A stretch of 44,102 bases of DNA from Desulfobulbaceae bacterium (GTDB lineage Bacteria; Desulfobacterota; Desulfobulbia; Desulfobulbales; Desulfobulbaceae): assembly GCA_019163135.1 (NCBI GenBank), contig JAFLKR010000033.1:1-44102 (forward strand). Reading direction: 5' to 3'. Made by a program: the position numbers and the translations under genes. The notes under the pieces were generated by a model. That model saw only the letters and a list, made by a program, of their open reading frames with translations, made no database searches and had not been told where the DNA came from. Shown in pieces: positions 16,038-24,453 of the stretch. How positions within the stretch are numbered: position 1 is the first letter of the stretch; every line of letters begins with the position of its first letter.

Positions 16038-17236
16038 ATCCGCTCCGGGATCTGGCAGCCGATAGCGGCCGCTTGACGCAAAAAATAGGCATCGGTCATG
16101 CCGGCGAGGTAATCGCGAACCTGCGCGGCCGGGCTATGGGTGGTCAGATAGAGGGGGGCCATGGAACCGGGGAAACCGCTGCCGGAGGCGTCGGCGTCCT
16201 CCTTTTCTATCCGCCCCAGGTAATGGGCAAACAACTGTTCGTAACAACGATGGATTTTAACAAAATCGGGCTTAAAGGCCGGGTTGGTGTAAATCCGCTG
16301 ATAGTTGAAGGCCTTCAACTGCTGCAGGGCCTGCCCCACCTCCTCGCTGAAGCCAATGCAATCGCTGGCCGGATCATCGGCAGCGGCCTTGCGAACCTGC
16401 CGACTGGCGGCAAGCAGGTCGGTGACCAGGGTATAAACGATGGTGCCGTTGCTGTCGCCGAGCAAAGCGGCGCAACGCTCGGGAATCTCTTCGCGTGCGA
16501 TGAGCCGGAGTTCAATGGCATCCTCGATGTCGCGGCCAATATAAGCGATGGTATCGGAGAGCCGGACCACGCACCCTTCCAGGGTCATCGGCACCAGCTG
16601 CAGGCCAGGATTACGCTGCTTGGCAAGAATTTCCTGGTCATGGGCGGAGAAATCCTTAGCTCGCTCCGGCCGCAGGTGCCGGCCATGGACCTCGCCGTCA
16701 TGGCAGAGAATGCCGTCCAGAACCTGGAGGGTGAGATTCCAGCCGGCACCTTTGCGTTCAAAGCGGTCAAGAAACTGTATCGACTGTATATTATGCTGAA
16801 AAGATCCCAGTCCGTGTCGGCGACAGAGGGTCGACAGGATGCGTTCGCCTTCGTGGCCAAACGGCGGATGGCCGATATCATGGCCAAGCGCGATGGCTTC
16901 GATCAGATCTTCGTTGAGTCCGAGGAACCGGCCGATGGTTCGAGCAATGCGTGAAACGATCTGCACATGCAGGACCCGATGAGTGATATGATCGTTGTCC
17001 ACCAGTGAAAAAACCTGGGTTTTGTCGATGTAGCGGGTATAGGCTTTGGAGTGGAGGATGCGGTCAGCATCCTGGGCAAAGGGCTGCCGGTGGTCTGGAA
17101 GAGATTCGGCAGTTCGGCGGACCGCGGCGCTACTACGACAGGCCAGACTACTAAATCGCGAGGGTTCAAGATCGTCGAGTTCCTGCCTGATGGCCCCCAG
17201 CCAGTTCTGATGCTGATCCAATCGTCGTGCAATCAT
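16022..17236 (-). CDS. dgt: Deoxyguanosinetriphosphate triphosphohydrolase-like HD protein
   Basis: 404 aa from ATG 17236, which follows GGGGGAAA. The HD metal ligands are seen as ITHRVLH, then ALGHDIGHPPFGHEGE, and the later Asp in RLSDTIAYIGRD. RILHSKAYTRYIDKTQVF is the dGTPase/YpdE-type N-terminal segment. The family removes triphosphate from dNTPs and controls dNTP pools; many non-enteric members act on all dNTPs with allosteric control. The gene overlaps the downstream ClC gene by 16 bp, so they share a transcript, although a functional link is not obvious. Confidence 0.93.
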   Translation of the reverse strand: MIARRLDQHQNWLGAIRQELDDLEPSRFSSLACRSSAAVRRTAESLPDHRQPFAQDADRILHSKAYTRYIDKTQVFSLVDNDHITHRVLHVQIVSRIARTIGRFLGLNEDLIEAIALGHDIGHPPFGHEGERILSTLCRRHGLGSFQHNIQSIQFLDRFERKGAGWNLTLQVLDGILCHDGEVHGRHLRPERAKDFSAHDQEILAKQRNPGLQLVPMTLEGCVVRLSDTIAYIGRDIEDAIELRLIAREEIPERCAALLGDSNGTIVYTLVTDLLAASRQVRKAAADDPASDCIGFSEEVGQALQQLKAFNYQRIYTNPAFKPDFVKIHRCYEQLFAHYLGRIEKEDADASGSGFPGSMAPLYLTTHSPAAQVRDYLAGMTDAYFLRQAAAIGCQIPERICLPN

Positions 17237-17324
17237 AATTTCCCCCAATCACCCCAAGCAAAAAGATACCCCTACCAAAATCTTAAATTCGACAAAATAA
17301 CTTCTAGGCCGGGCAAAAGCTCTG

Positions 17325-17355
17325 AAAAAGGCCGCCTCTTGCAAAACAGAGGCGG
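17325..17355 (-). terminator. Hairpin with T-run on the minus strand
   Basis: CCGCCTCT (17332-17339) pairs perfectly with AGAGGCGG (17348-17355), loop of 8. Read on the minus strand it is followed by CC and five T. It is a good terminator shape, yet no minus-strand gene lies to its right; it may insulate dgt from antisense transcription or be part of the dgt leader. Confidence 0.5.
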
Positions 17356-17392
17356 GGGCAATCCCATCTTGCCAAGGGGAGGCCCGAGAACC

Positions 17393-17421
17393 TTGTATTC
17401 CCATGCCTCGTTTCTTATAGT
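17393..17421 (+). promoter_or_regulatory. Candidate promoter for the 57-aa gene
   Basis: TTGTAT (17393-17398) and TATAGT (17416-17421) are spaced by 17 bases. The -35 box is poor (3 of 6), the -10 box good. The start point would be near 17428. Confidence 0.4.
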
Positions 17422-17455
17422 GGCTGCACCTTAAGGGTAATATCCCGCAGACCCT

Positions 17456-17469
17456 TTGTTGCGCAACAA
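17456..17469. promoter_or_regulatory. Perfect 14-bp palindrome, operator candidate
   Basis: TTGTTGC is followed by its exact complement GCAACAA. It lies between the candidate promoter and the start of the 57-aa gene. TTGT...ACAA ends are typical of operators of redox regulators such as Rex, but the inner bases differ from the Rex consensus, so the regulator is not identified. Confidence 0.5.
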
Positions 17470-17490
17470 CTCTAAACAGGACGGTTCGCC

Positions 17491-17664
17491 ATGACAGACA
17501 AAAGAAAGCCAGACCCCACCAGAGTAGCACTTCTGCGTTCCTTGCCGGTCGAAGTGAAAGAAACTATCACCGGAGAAGAAGCTGAATTATTCATGTTCAG
17601 CAACGAAATACCGGAATCGCTGTTCCTTAAAATCAAAGATTATCTGGAGGAAAGCGACGACTGA
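17491..17664 (+). CDS. Small acidic protein of unknown function (57 aa)
   Basis: ATG 17491 to TGA gives a 57-aa, mostly helical, acidic protein with no signal peptide or membrane helix. It contains LLRSLPVEVKETITGEEAEL and ends in a helix LFLKIKDYLEESDD. I regard it as a real gene because it has a promoter-like pair, a palindromic operator candidate, an AGGA-type ribosome binding site, coding-like codon use and a 9-bp hairpin 7 bp after its stop. It resembles short uncharacterised proteins with a LP-x-E...L-T-x-E-E pattern; I cannot name a family. It lies between dgt (divergent) and the POR gene (same strand). Confidence 0.7.
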   Translation: MTDKRKPDPTRVALLRSLPVEVKETITGEEAELFMFSNEIPESLFLKIKDYLEESDD

Positions 17665-17671
17665 TCCGGAC

Positions 17672-17699
17672 GCCGCCTGGAAGCCATCTCCCAGGCGGC
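17672..17699 (+). terminator. Hairpin after the 57-aa gene
   Basis: GCCGCCTGG pairs perfectly with CCAGGCGGC around a 10-base loop, 7 bp after the stop codon. The following T-run is poor (ATTC), so termination may be incomplete. Confidence 0.55.
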
Positions 17700-18290
17700 A
17701 TTCACGACCGTCCCAAATGTTTTGCGGCAGCCAACCCCCACTTTTAAAAATACTTTCCCGCCTTTCTGATGCTGCCTGCCCGCTCATCTTACCGCATCCA
17801 TCCGGCCCGCTCCAAGCAATAGCAAGCCCGTCTTCAAGCGACCTTCTGGGGTAGCAAACCCAACGCAACTGTCTAGGTTTATGGGAACGATTTAAGATTG
17901 CATAATACCATTTTTTGGTTTATCGTGGCCCATTAATTTACTGAATCCCTATTCATTATGGCTGCCGCACGGCACTGCCGGCTGAATTTTTTTTTTGTGC
18001 AGTTGAGGCTTGACCACTCCGATGGCAAGCGGGAGATTGTTACAAACCGCATGGGAACACTTCATACCCCTCGTTGCAACCGGATGACCACCGGAAGTCA
18101 TCCTCTCTCCCCTTTTATTGCCAAGGACGCAACGATGACGGCCCCCCACTTCCCGCAAGGCAACGACCAAAGCGGACTCAATATATTTTTTCGGGGTTCT
18201 TTAGAACCTTTATTGCTAGCGTTCATCTTAAACCGTTCCCGACAATAACCTGTCGGTAAACACCAACCACCGTGTAAGGAGAATGATCTT
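17700..18290 (+). other. Long leader region before the POR gene, no gene
   Basis: No convincing coding frame is present in these 590 bp. It holds three possible RNA structures: CGGC-ACT-GCCG followed 6 bases later by ten T (17970-17996), a perfect 7-bp inverted repeat GGATGAC/GTCATCC with an 8-base loop followed by a pyrimidine tract (18082-18103), and GGTTCT-TT-AGAACC (18195-18208). No strong -35/-10 pair was found; CATAAT at 17901 is the best -10. If transcription starts that early, the hairpins would lie in the POR leader and could act as attenuators. Confidence 0.4.
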
Positions 18291-21200
18291 ATGTCGCGAA
18301 AAATGGTCACTATTGACGGAAACCAGGCATGTACGCATGTAGCGTATGCCACAAGTGAAGTCATAACGATTTATCCCATTACGCCATCCTCCCCGATGGC
18401 AGCTGAATCAGACGCCAAAGCTACCGCCAAACAGGAAAATATCTGGGGTTCCATCCCGGTTATTTCCCAAATGCAGTCGGAAGCCGGCGTTGCCGGTTCC
18501 ATCCATGGTTCGCTGGGTGCCGGAGCACTGTGTACCACCTTCACCGCTTCCCAAGGTCTGCTGCTGATGATCCCCAACATGTACAAGATCGCCGGTGAGT
18601 TGATCCCGACCGTCTTCCATGTTACCGCCCGCGCCATCGCCTGCCAGGGTCTGTCCATCTTCGGTGACCACGGCGACGTTATGGCCGCCCGTCAAACCGG
18701 CTGGGCCATGCTCTGCTCCCAGGATGTTCAAGAATGTCAAGACATGGCTCTGATCGCCACCCAGTCCACCTTGGCTTCCCGCATTCCTTTCCTTCATTTC
18801 TTCGACGGCTTCCGTACCTCCCACGAGGTTATGAAAATCGAAGAACTGACCATGGATGATATCCGCACTATGGTCGATGAGGACCTGGTCATTGCCCATC
18901 GCGAGCGCGCCCTGACCCCTGACCGTCCGACCATCGGCGGTACCGCTCAGAATCCCGACGTTTATTTCACCGGTCGCGAGACCGTGAACAAGTACTACAA
19001 CGCCATTCCGGGTATTGTCCAAGGCACCATGGACAAATTCGCCGCCCTCACCGGTCGTCAGTACCATCTGTTTGATTACGTCGGCGCCCCGGATGCCACC
19101 GATGTTATCGTGATCATGGGTTCAGGCGCCTTGACCGTGGCTTCCACCATCGAGCACCTCGTTGCCGAGGGTGCCAGAGTGGGTATGGTTATTGTTCGCC
19201 TGTTCCGCCCGTTTGATCCCGCCGCCATGGTCAACGCCCTGCCGCCGACCGTTGAACGCATCACCGTTCTTGATCGTACCAAAGAGCCAGGCTCCAACGG
19301 CGATCCGCTCTATCTTGACATTCGCGCCGCGATTGGCGAGGCTGCCGAAGCCAATCCTACCATGTTCACCCCGGTTGTCCTCAACGGCCGTTACGGTCTG
19401 GGTTCTGCGGAATTCACCCCGGCCATGGTTAAATCGGTGTATGACAACATGGCCTCGCTGGCACCGAAGAAAAAATTCTGCGTCGGTCCCAATGATGATG
19501 TCACCTTCACCAGCCTTACCTACGACAAATCCTTCAACATCGAAGGATCCGATGTCTACCGGGCGCTGTTCTACGGCTTGGGTTCTGACGGCACCGTCGG
19601 CGCTAACAAGAACACCATTAAAATCATTGGTTCCGAGACCGATAACTCCACTCAGGGGTATTTTGTTTACGACTCCAAGAAATCCGGTTCCATGACCGTT
19701 TCGCATCTGCGTTTCGGTAAAAACCAGGTTGTTGCCCCGTACCTGATCAACAAGGCCAACTTCATTGCCTGTCACAACCCGGCCTTCCTTAATACCTACG
19801 ACATGCTGGCCAATATCGAAGCAGGCGGCACCTTCCTGCTGACCACCAACTTCGACAAAAACCAAATCTGGGACAGCCTGCCGTCTCTGGTGCAGAAACA
19901 ATTGATCGACAAAAAGGTCAAGTTCTTCATCATCGACGCGGTTAAACTGGGCTTAGCCCTGGGTCTGGGTGCTCGCATCAACATGATCATGCAGACCGCT
20001 TTCTTTGCGATCTCCGGCATCATCAGCAAAGATGACGCGATCAAGGCGATCAAAAAGGCGATCAAAAAGTCCTACGGCACCAAGGGCGACAAGGTCGTCA
20101 ACATGAACTACGGCGCAGTTGACGGCGCCATCGAGAACATCGTCGAGATCAAGATCCCGAAAAAGATCACTGGTCATGAGATGCCCCCGATCGTTCCTGC
20201 AGACGCTCCTGACTTCGTCAAGAACATCACCGCCAAGATGATGGAAGGTCACGGCGAGGACATCAAGGTCTCCGAATTCCCGAATGACGGCCGCTGGCCG
20301 ACCGCCACCACCCAGTGGGAAAAACGCAACATCGCGGTTACGGTTTCCCAATGGGATGCCGAAGCCTGTATCCAGTGCGGTCGTTGTTCCCTGATCTGCC
20401 CGCACGCCTGTATCCGTATGAAGGTTGCCACTCCTGCCGCTCTCAAGGCTGCCGGCGCCGGCCCCACCTTCAAGACAGCCGATGCAGTAGGAAAAGAGTT
20501 CAAGGACATGAAGTTCACCATGCAGATCTCCACCGCAGACTGTTGCGGCTGTACCCTGTGTGTCACCGTTTGTCCGGCTCGTAAAAAGGACAAAGACGGC
20601 AACAAGACCGAAGTTCGCGCACTCAGCATGATGACCAACACCGAAGAACTGCGGTTGGCTGAAGTCGAAAACTGGAAGACCTTCCTCAGGTTGCCGGAAG
20701 TTGACGAGAGCCTGATCAACATCGGCACCATCAAGGGCAGCCAGTTCAAACGTCCGCTGTTCGAGTTCTCCGGCGCCTGTGCCGGTTGTGGCGAGACCCC
20801 GTACATCAAACTGGTTACCCAGATGATCGGCGACCGGATGTTGGCTTCCAATGCCACCGGTTGTTCCTCTATCTACGCTGGCAACCTGCCCACCACCCCG
20901 TACTGCAAGCGCGAAGACGGACGTGGACCGGCATGGTCTAACTCCCTGTTCGAGGACAACGCCGAGCATGGTCTTGGTATGCGTCAAGCCGTCGACAAAC
21001 TGGCTAGCCAGGCGACCGAACTGCTCAATGCCGCCGTAACGGACAACATGGTCACCAAGGCCTTGGCCGATTCCATCCTCAACGCCACCCAGGTTACCCA
21101 GATAGAGATCGAAGCCCAACGTGGTCGGATTGCCGAACTGAAGGCTATTCTGACAGGCAATAAAGAAAAAGTTGCCAAGCGACTGTTGCATTGCGCTGAT

Positions 21201-21866
21201 TATCTGGTGAAGAAATCCGTTTGGATCATCGGTGGGGACGGTTGGGCGTATGACATCGGTTACGGCGGTTTGGATCATGTCCTTGCTTCCGGAAAGAACG
21301 TCAATGTTCTGGTCATGGATACCGAGGTCTACTCCAACACCGGCGGTCAGATGTCCAAATCCACCCCGCGGGCGGCGGTTGCACAGTTTGCAGCCGGCGG
21401 AAAGAATGCTCCTAAGAAAAACATGGGGCTGATCTTCTCCACCTTCGGTACGGTCTATGTCGCCCGCATTTCGCTCGGTGCCAATCCGCAGCAGGCTGTC
21501 AAGGCCATTCAGGAGGCCGAAGCTTATGACGGTCCGTCCCTGATCATCGCTTATGCACATTGCATCAACCACGGCATCAACATGGCCATGGGGCTTGAGC
21601 AGCAGAAGAAGGCGGTTGAGTGTGGTCACTGGTCACTGTTCCGTTACAATCCTACGCTTGAGGCTGAAGGCAAAAACCCGATGATCATCGACTCCAAAGA
21701 GCCGACCATCACCTTTGCCGATTATGCCTTGAACGAGAACCGCTACCGGATGCTGAAGTTGGCTAACCCGGAGCATGCTGACGAGTTGATGGCAGCTTCG
21801 CAGAAAGACGTGGACAAGGCTTGGAAGATGCTCAAAGGTTGGGCTAAAGCGCTTGACGTTGAGTAA
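18291..21866 (+). CDS. nifJ: Pyruvate:ferredoxin (flavodoxin) oxidoreductase, single chain
   Basis: The 1191-aa enzyme oxidises pyruvate with CoA to acetyl-CoA, CO2 and reduced ferredoxin, a central reaction of anaerobic metabolism. Domains in order: gamma-like ThDP pyrimidine domain (YPITPSSPMAE-type), CoA-contact and gamma domains, a delta domain with two [4Fe-4S] ferredoxin motifs (Cys693, 696, 699, 703 and Cys751, 754, 757, 761), and the ThDP-diphosphate domain with the proximal cluster Cys (CAGCGETP at 830-833) and GDGWAYDIG...NTGGQ. It lacks the roughly 60-residue C-terminal extension that protects the Desulfovibrio africanus enzyme from oxygen. AAGGAGAA precedes ATG 18291. It is followed by a strong terminator. 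Confidence 0.97.
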   Translation: MSRKMVTIDGNQACTHVAYATSEVITIYPITPSSPMAAESDAKATAKQENIWGSIPVISQMQSEAGVAGSIHGSLGAGALCTTFTASQGLLLMIPNMYKIAGELIPTVFHVTARAIACQGLSIFGDHGDVMAARQTGWAMLCSQDVQECQDMALIATQSTLASRIPFLHFFDGFRTSHEVMKIEELTMDDIRTMVDEDLVIAHRERALTPDRPTIGGTAQNPDVYFTGRETVNKYYNAIPGIVQGTMDKFAALTGRQYHLFDYVGAPDATDVIVIMGSGALTVASTIEHLVAEGARVGMVIVRLFRPFDPAAMVNALPPTVERITVLDRTKEPGSNGDPLYLDIRAAIGEAAEANPTMFTPVVLNGRYGLGSAEFTPAMVKSVYDNMASLAPKKKFCVGPNDDVTFTSLTYDKSFNIEGSDVYRALFYGLGSDGTVGANKNTIKIIGSETDNSTQGYFVYDSKKSGSMTVSHLRFGKNQVVAPYLINKANFIACHNPAFLNTYDMLANIEAGGTFLLTTNFDKNQIWDSLPSLVQKQLIDKKVKFFIIDAVKLGLALGLGARINMIMQTAFFAISGIISKDDAIKAIKKAIKKSYGTKGDKVVNMNYGAVDGAIENIVEIKIPKKITGHEMPPIVPADAPDFVKNITAKMMEGHGEDIKVSEFPNDGRWPTATTQWEKRNIAVTVSQWDAEACIQCGRCSLICPHACIRMKVATPAALKAAGAGPTFKTADAVGKEFKDMKFTMQISTADCCGCTLCVTVCPARKKDKDGNKTEVRALSMMTNTEELRLAEVENWKTFLRLPEVDESLINIGTIKGSQFKRPLFEFSGACAGCGETPYIKLVTQMIGDRMLASNATGCSSIYAGNLPTTPYCKREDGRGPAWSNSLFEDNAEHGLGMRQAVDKLASQATELLNAAVTDNMVTKALADSILNATQVTQIEIEAQRGRIAELKAILTGNKEKVAKRLLHCADYLVKKSVWIIGGDGWAYDIGYGGLDHVLASGKNVNVLVMDTEVYSNTGGQMSKSTPRAAVAQFAAGGKNAPKKNMGLIFSTFGTVYVARISLGANPQQAVKAIQEAEAYDGPSLIIAYAHCINHGINMAMGLEQQKKAVECGHWSLFRYNPTLEAEGKNPMIIDSKEPTITFADYALNENRYRMLKLANPEHADELMAASQKDVDKAWKMLKGWAKALDVE

Positions 21867-21900
21867 TACACAGCACCCCTTGCGGGTATTGTGAAACACA

Positions 21901-21937
21901 AAAGCCCTGCCGGGAAACCGGCAGGGCTTTTCTTTTA
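21901..21937 (+). terminator. Rho-independent terminator of the POR gene
   Basis: AAAGCCCTGCCGG pairs perfectly with CCGGCAGGGCTTT (13 bp) around GAAA, followed by TCTTTT. The flanking A- and T-runs allow it to work from both sides. Confidence 0.92.
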
Positions 21938-22008
21938 TATTGAGCGAGCGATGGTGGTCAACGGAACTTGTTAACGCTACCGCCAACGTAACTTCACCGC
22001 TAATAAGT

Positions 22009-22039
22009 AAGGGCGCCACTGGTTCCAGTTGACGCCCTT
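22009..22039. terminator. Second hairpin between the convergent POR and YkgJ-type genes
   Basis: AAGGGCG...CGCCCTT with an inner ACTGG/CCAGT stem forms a long hairpin. It lies in the 243-bp gap between two convergent genes, 70 bp after the stop of the minus-strand gene. T-runs on either side are poor. Confidence 0.45.
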
Positions 22040-22109
22040 GGGGTTTCCCTTCCGTGCAAAAATACTAAAAATGCGGCGAGACAATCACTATCACCTCGCC
22101 ATGGTGCGA

Positions 22110-23078
22110 TCAGGTATCGCTTGGTGTTCCTTTAGCGGCCTGACGCGATTTTTCCAGTAATTCACGTTCGGCCTTGAGCTCCTCATATTCCTTTTCCGCC
22201 TGCTGGAGGGCCGTATCCTGCCGACTCTTAATCTCGGCCACCTTAATTTTAATCTTTTCTTCTTTGATTTTCAAACCGGCGGCCCCAAACAGGGTATTGG
22301 CCAAATACTTAAAGGAAAAGAGCATAAGTTCGACATCGTCATCCTTGATTTTGGCGATGGTGTCCGCATCAATTTCGTAGGTATCAAGAAAAGAACTTTC
22401 AAAGACGAATTTCCGAAAGTGATCAAGATCGGTCGAAGCCATGAAAAACATGCGCTTGGCGGCTTCGCTCAGCGTGGCCTGAAGCCCGAAGGACTTGCGC
22501 CGCATCACCAAGCGGAGCCATTCTTTATTCATCTCGTCGCGAACATCAACCCCCTGATCGGCTCGCCACTCCCGGATGGTCCAGCGTTTTGGTTCTTCAT
22601 GTCCCCTGCAATGCGGTTCTTTGACAAGAAAGAAAAATTTTTCCTCTTCGGGATCATCGGTACCCCCTTCGTGGAAATCGGCCATACCCACCGGATAGTA
22701 ACGGCAGGCTGAAGGACGATCGGTGTAGACAGTGCAACCCTCCGGTGTCACGAACGGGCAACCGTTTTTCTCTCCGACCAACTTGATTTGCACCCCTGGC
22801 ATATCGGTCTTTTCCAGGTAAGTCGGTTCCGTATATTGGGTGACAAACTCATGTGCCGGAATATTGAGGCGTTTGCGCAGCACCAGAATGTCATAGGGGG
22901 TGAGGATGATTTTGATGTTATGGCAGCAAGCGGTGAAACAACTGACCTTGGGGTGGCAGGCAAACTGTAAAGATGAATCGAAGGTCAGTTTTTCCGGAAG
23001 AATATTTGACGGGTTCTTATCGGTTTCTTGTATAAAATCGGCGTCATCAACACCGACATTCTTTTGCTTGGTCATCAT
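22110..23078 (-). CDS. YkgJ-family Cys-cluster protein with coiled-coil tail
   Basis: The 322-aa protein carries the UPF0153/YkgJ Cys pattern: C-x5-C-x3-CC at residues 41-52 (CHPKVSCFTACC), Cys107, Cys115 in EGCTVYTDRPSACRYYPVG and Cys125. This set is predicted to bind zinc or an iron-sulfur cluster; the reaction is unknown for most members. Residues about 270-315 form a charged coiled coil (EEKIKIKVAEIKSRQDTALQQAE), an addition beyond the core family. GAGGT precedes the ATG; 23075 is an alternative start. The promoter region carries overlapping palindromes. Cytoplasmic, no signal peptide. Confidence 0.85.
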   Translation of the reverse strand: MMTKQKNVGVDDADFIQETDKNPSNILPEKLTFDSSLQFACHPKVSCFTACCHNIKIILTPYDILVLRKRLNIPAHEFVTQYTEPTYLEKTDMPGVQIKLVGEKNGCPFVTPEGCTVYTDRPSACRYYPVGMADFHEGGTDDPEEEKFFFLVKEPHCRGHEEPKRWTIREWRADQGVDVRDEMNKEWLRLVMRRKSFGLQATLSEAAKRMFFMASTDLDHFRKFVFESSFLDTYEIDADTIAKIKDDDVELMLFSFKYLANTLFGAAGLKIKEEKIKIKVAEIKSRQDTALQQAEKEYEELKAERELLEKSRQAAKGTPSDT

Positions 23079-23115
23079 GGGGGGTACCTCTTACTAGTAC
23101 GGATTCAAATCAAAT

Positions 23116-23133
23116 TGAGCGCTCATTATGAGC
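23116..23133. promoter_or_regulatory. Overlapping palindromes, operator candidate
   Basis: TGAGCGCTCA is a perfect 10-bp palindrome and the adjoining GCTCAT-T-ATGAGC is a second, sharing its right half: three TGAGC half-sites in 18 bp. A minus-strand -10 box TATACT (complement of 23136-23141) lies just upstream, so the element would sit on the transcription start of the YkgJ-type gene. The rest of the gap up to 23376 is AT-rich and would hold the promoter for the divergent 65-aa gene; I see no strong -35 box. Confidence 0.5.
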
Positions 23134-23376
23134 AGAGTATAAAGTTCCGTATTCTACCATGCCCTTGCCCGGTGTCAAACTCAATTGGGGGAGCGCCAAA
23201 TTTATCCGCGTTACCCTCAGGGTTTAAATTCATAATTCCCCAGAAAGTCCCTGCATTTTCCACCCGAAAGCCTTATCCTTAAAATAGGTTTATGTTATTT
23301 GCTTATTTTATGTTTTTTCAGCGCCAAACCTGCTAAGAGATACGCACATTTTTTTACTTTGGATACCTTGACCTAC

Positions 23377-23574
23377 ATGAAACGAATTTTTTCCAATCCC
23401 ATTGACCTGAGCAAGGTCAACACTTTGATTTACCATCTGCCGGATGGACCGACCTTTTCTGTGGAAATGAACGAACTGAACGGGTTCATCGATCTCGACA
23501 TAGAAATGGGCGATATCTGCGACACCTCCGATATCGATGGTGTCCTCCATTTCTTTCCCAAAGGCAATGCCTGA
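23377..23574 (+). CDS. Small acidic protein of unknown function (65 aa)
   Basis: ATG 23377 to TGA gives a 65-aa acidic product beginning MKRIFSNPIDLSKVNTLIYH, rich in Asp and with two Cys-poor beta-like segments (FSVEMNELNGFIDLDIEMG). A longer frame from 23299 would add a non-conserved, apolar N-terminus and is less likely. The ribosome binding site is weak. It lies 53 bp before the PHP gene and may be co-transcribed with it. I do not recognise a family. Confidence 0.55.
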   Translation: MKRIFSNPIDLSKVNTLIYHLPDGPTFSVEMNELNGFIDLDIEMGDICDTSDIDGVLHFFPKGNA

Positions 23575-23627
23575 GATCATCACCCCGCCCATTTTCCCCC
23601 TTCCTTTTACTCAACCCCCTGCACACC

Positions 23628-24410
23628 ATGCCTGCTCTGATTGATGTCACCATCGATGGCCATGTCCACACCCGCCTCTGCAACCACGCCAGCGGCGAAA
23701 TGGAAGAGTACGTCCAGCAAGGGGTGCAGCGGGGATTGGCGACGATCGTCTTTCTGGAACATCTGGAAGCAGGTATCCACTATCATCCAAGGAGTTGGTT
23801 GGAAGACGAATTTGTCTACTATTTTGAAGAGGGAAGACGATTGCAGCAGCGCTACCGCGGCATCATCGATATCCGACTGGGCGTTGAGACGGGATATAAT
23901 CCGGCTGCGGTCAGCCTGCTCCAGGAAAAACTTGCACTCTACCCGTGGGACCGCATTGGCCTTTCCTGCCATTTCCACCGGCACGGCGAAAGCCATCTCA
24001 ACCTGCTCAGCCGTCGCCGGGAAAGCCTGGAGCAACTGGCAGCCATTGGAGTTAATCAGGTTATCTCTGATTATTTCAATGCGTTGATTGAGGCTATAGG
24101 TGTTATCGACTGTGATGTAATCTGCCACTTGGATGCGGTGTTACGGCACTACCCAGGCATCGAGTTTAACGAGGACCACCGACGGCAAATAGAGACCCTG
24201 CTCGATGGGATACGGTCGAAAGGAGTGGCGCTGGAGATCAACACCTCGGGAATTGCATACCGCGGCTCCCCTTTTCCTGCACCTTGGATCATAAAAGGAG
24301 CCTTGCAGCGAGGCATCCCGCTCTTTGCCGGCTCCGATGCGCATCAACCGGAAGAAGTTGGCCGATACTTCGACCGACTGCCGGAATATCTCCAAGATCT
24401 CCAGGACTGA
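23628..24410 (+). CDS. PHP-domain phosphoesterase, histidinol-phosphatase-like
   Basis: The 260-aa protein shows the PHP metal motifs DGHVHTRLCNHA (His12, His14, His20), LGVETGYN, SCHFHRHGE, CHLDAV and GSDAH. This is the pattern of HisK-type histidinol-phosphate phosphatases, which act in histidine synthesis, and of related PHP enzymes with other phosphate esters. No his genes are adjacent, so the substrate is open. The start follows a C-rich stretch with no clear ribosome binding site; the upstream 65-aa gene may provide coupling. It is convergent with the HEAT-receiver gene. Confidence 0.85.
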   Translation: MPALIDVTIDGHVHTRLCNHASGEMEEYVQQGVQRGLATIVFLEHLEAGIHYHPRSWLEDEFVYYFEEGRRLQQRYRGIIDIRLGVETGYNPAAVSLLQEKLALYPWDRIGLSCHFHRHGESHLNLLSRRRESLEQLAAIGVNQVISDYFNALIEAIGVIDCDVICHLDAVLRHYPGIEFNEDHRRQIETLLDGIRSKGVALEINTSGIAYRGSPFPAPWIIKGALQRGIPLFAGSDAHQPEEVGRYFDRLPEYLQDLQD

Positions 24411-24453
24411 CTCCGCGCCCGACCGGTCTAAATGAACCGGACAGCCGCCCGGC

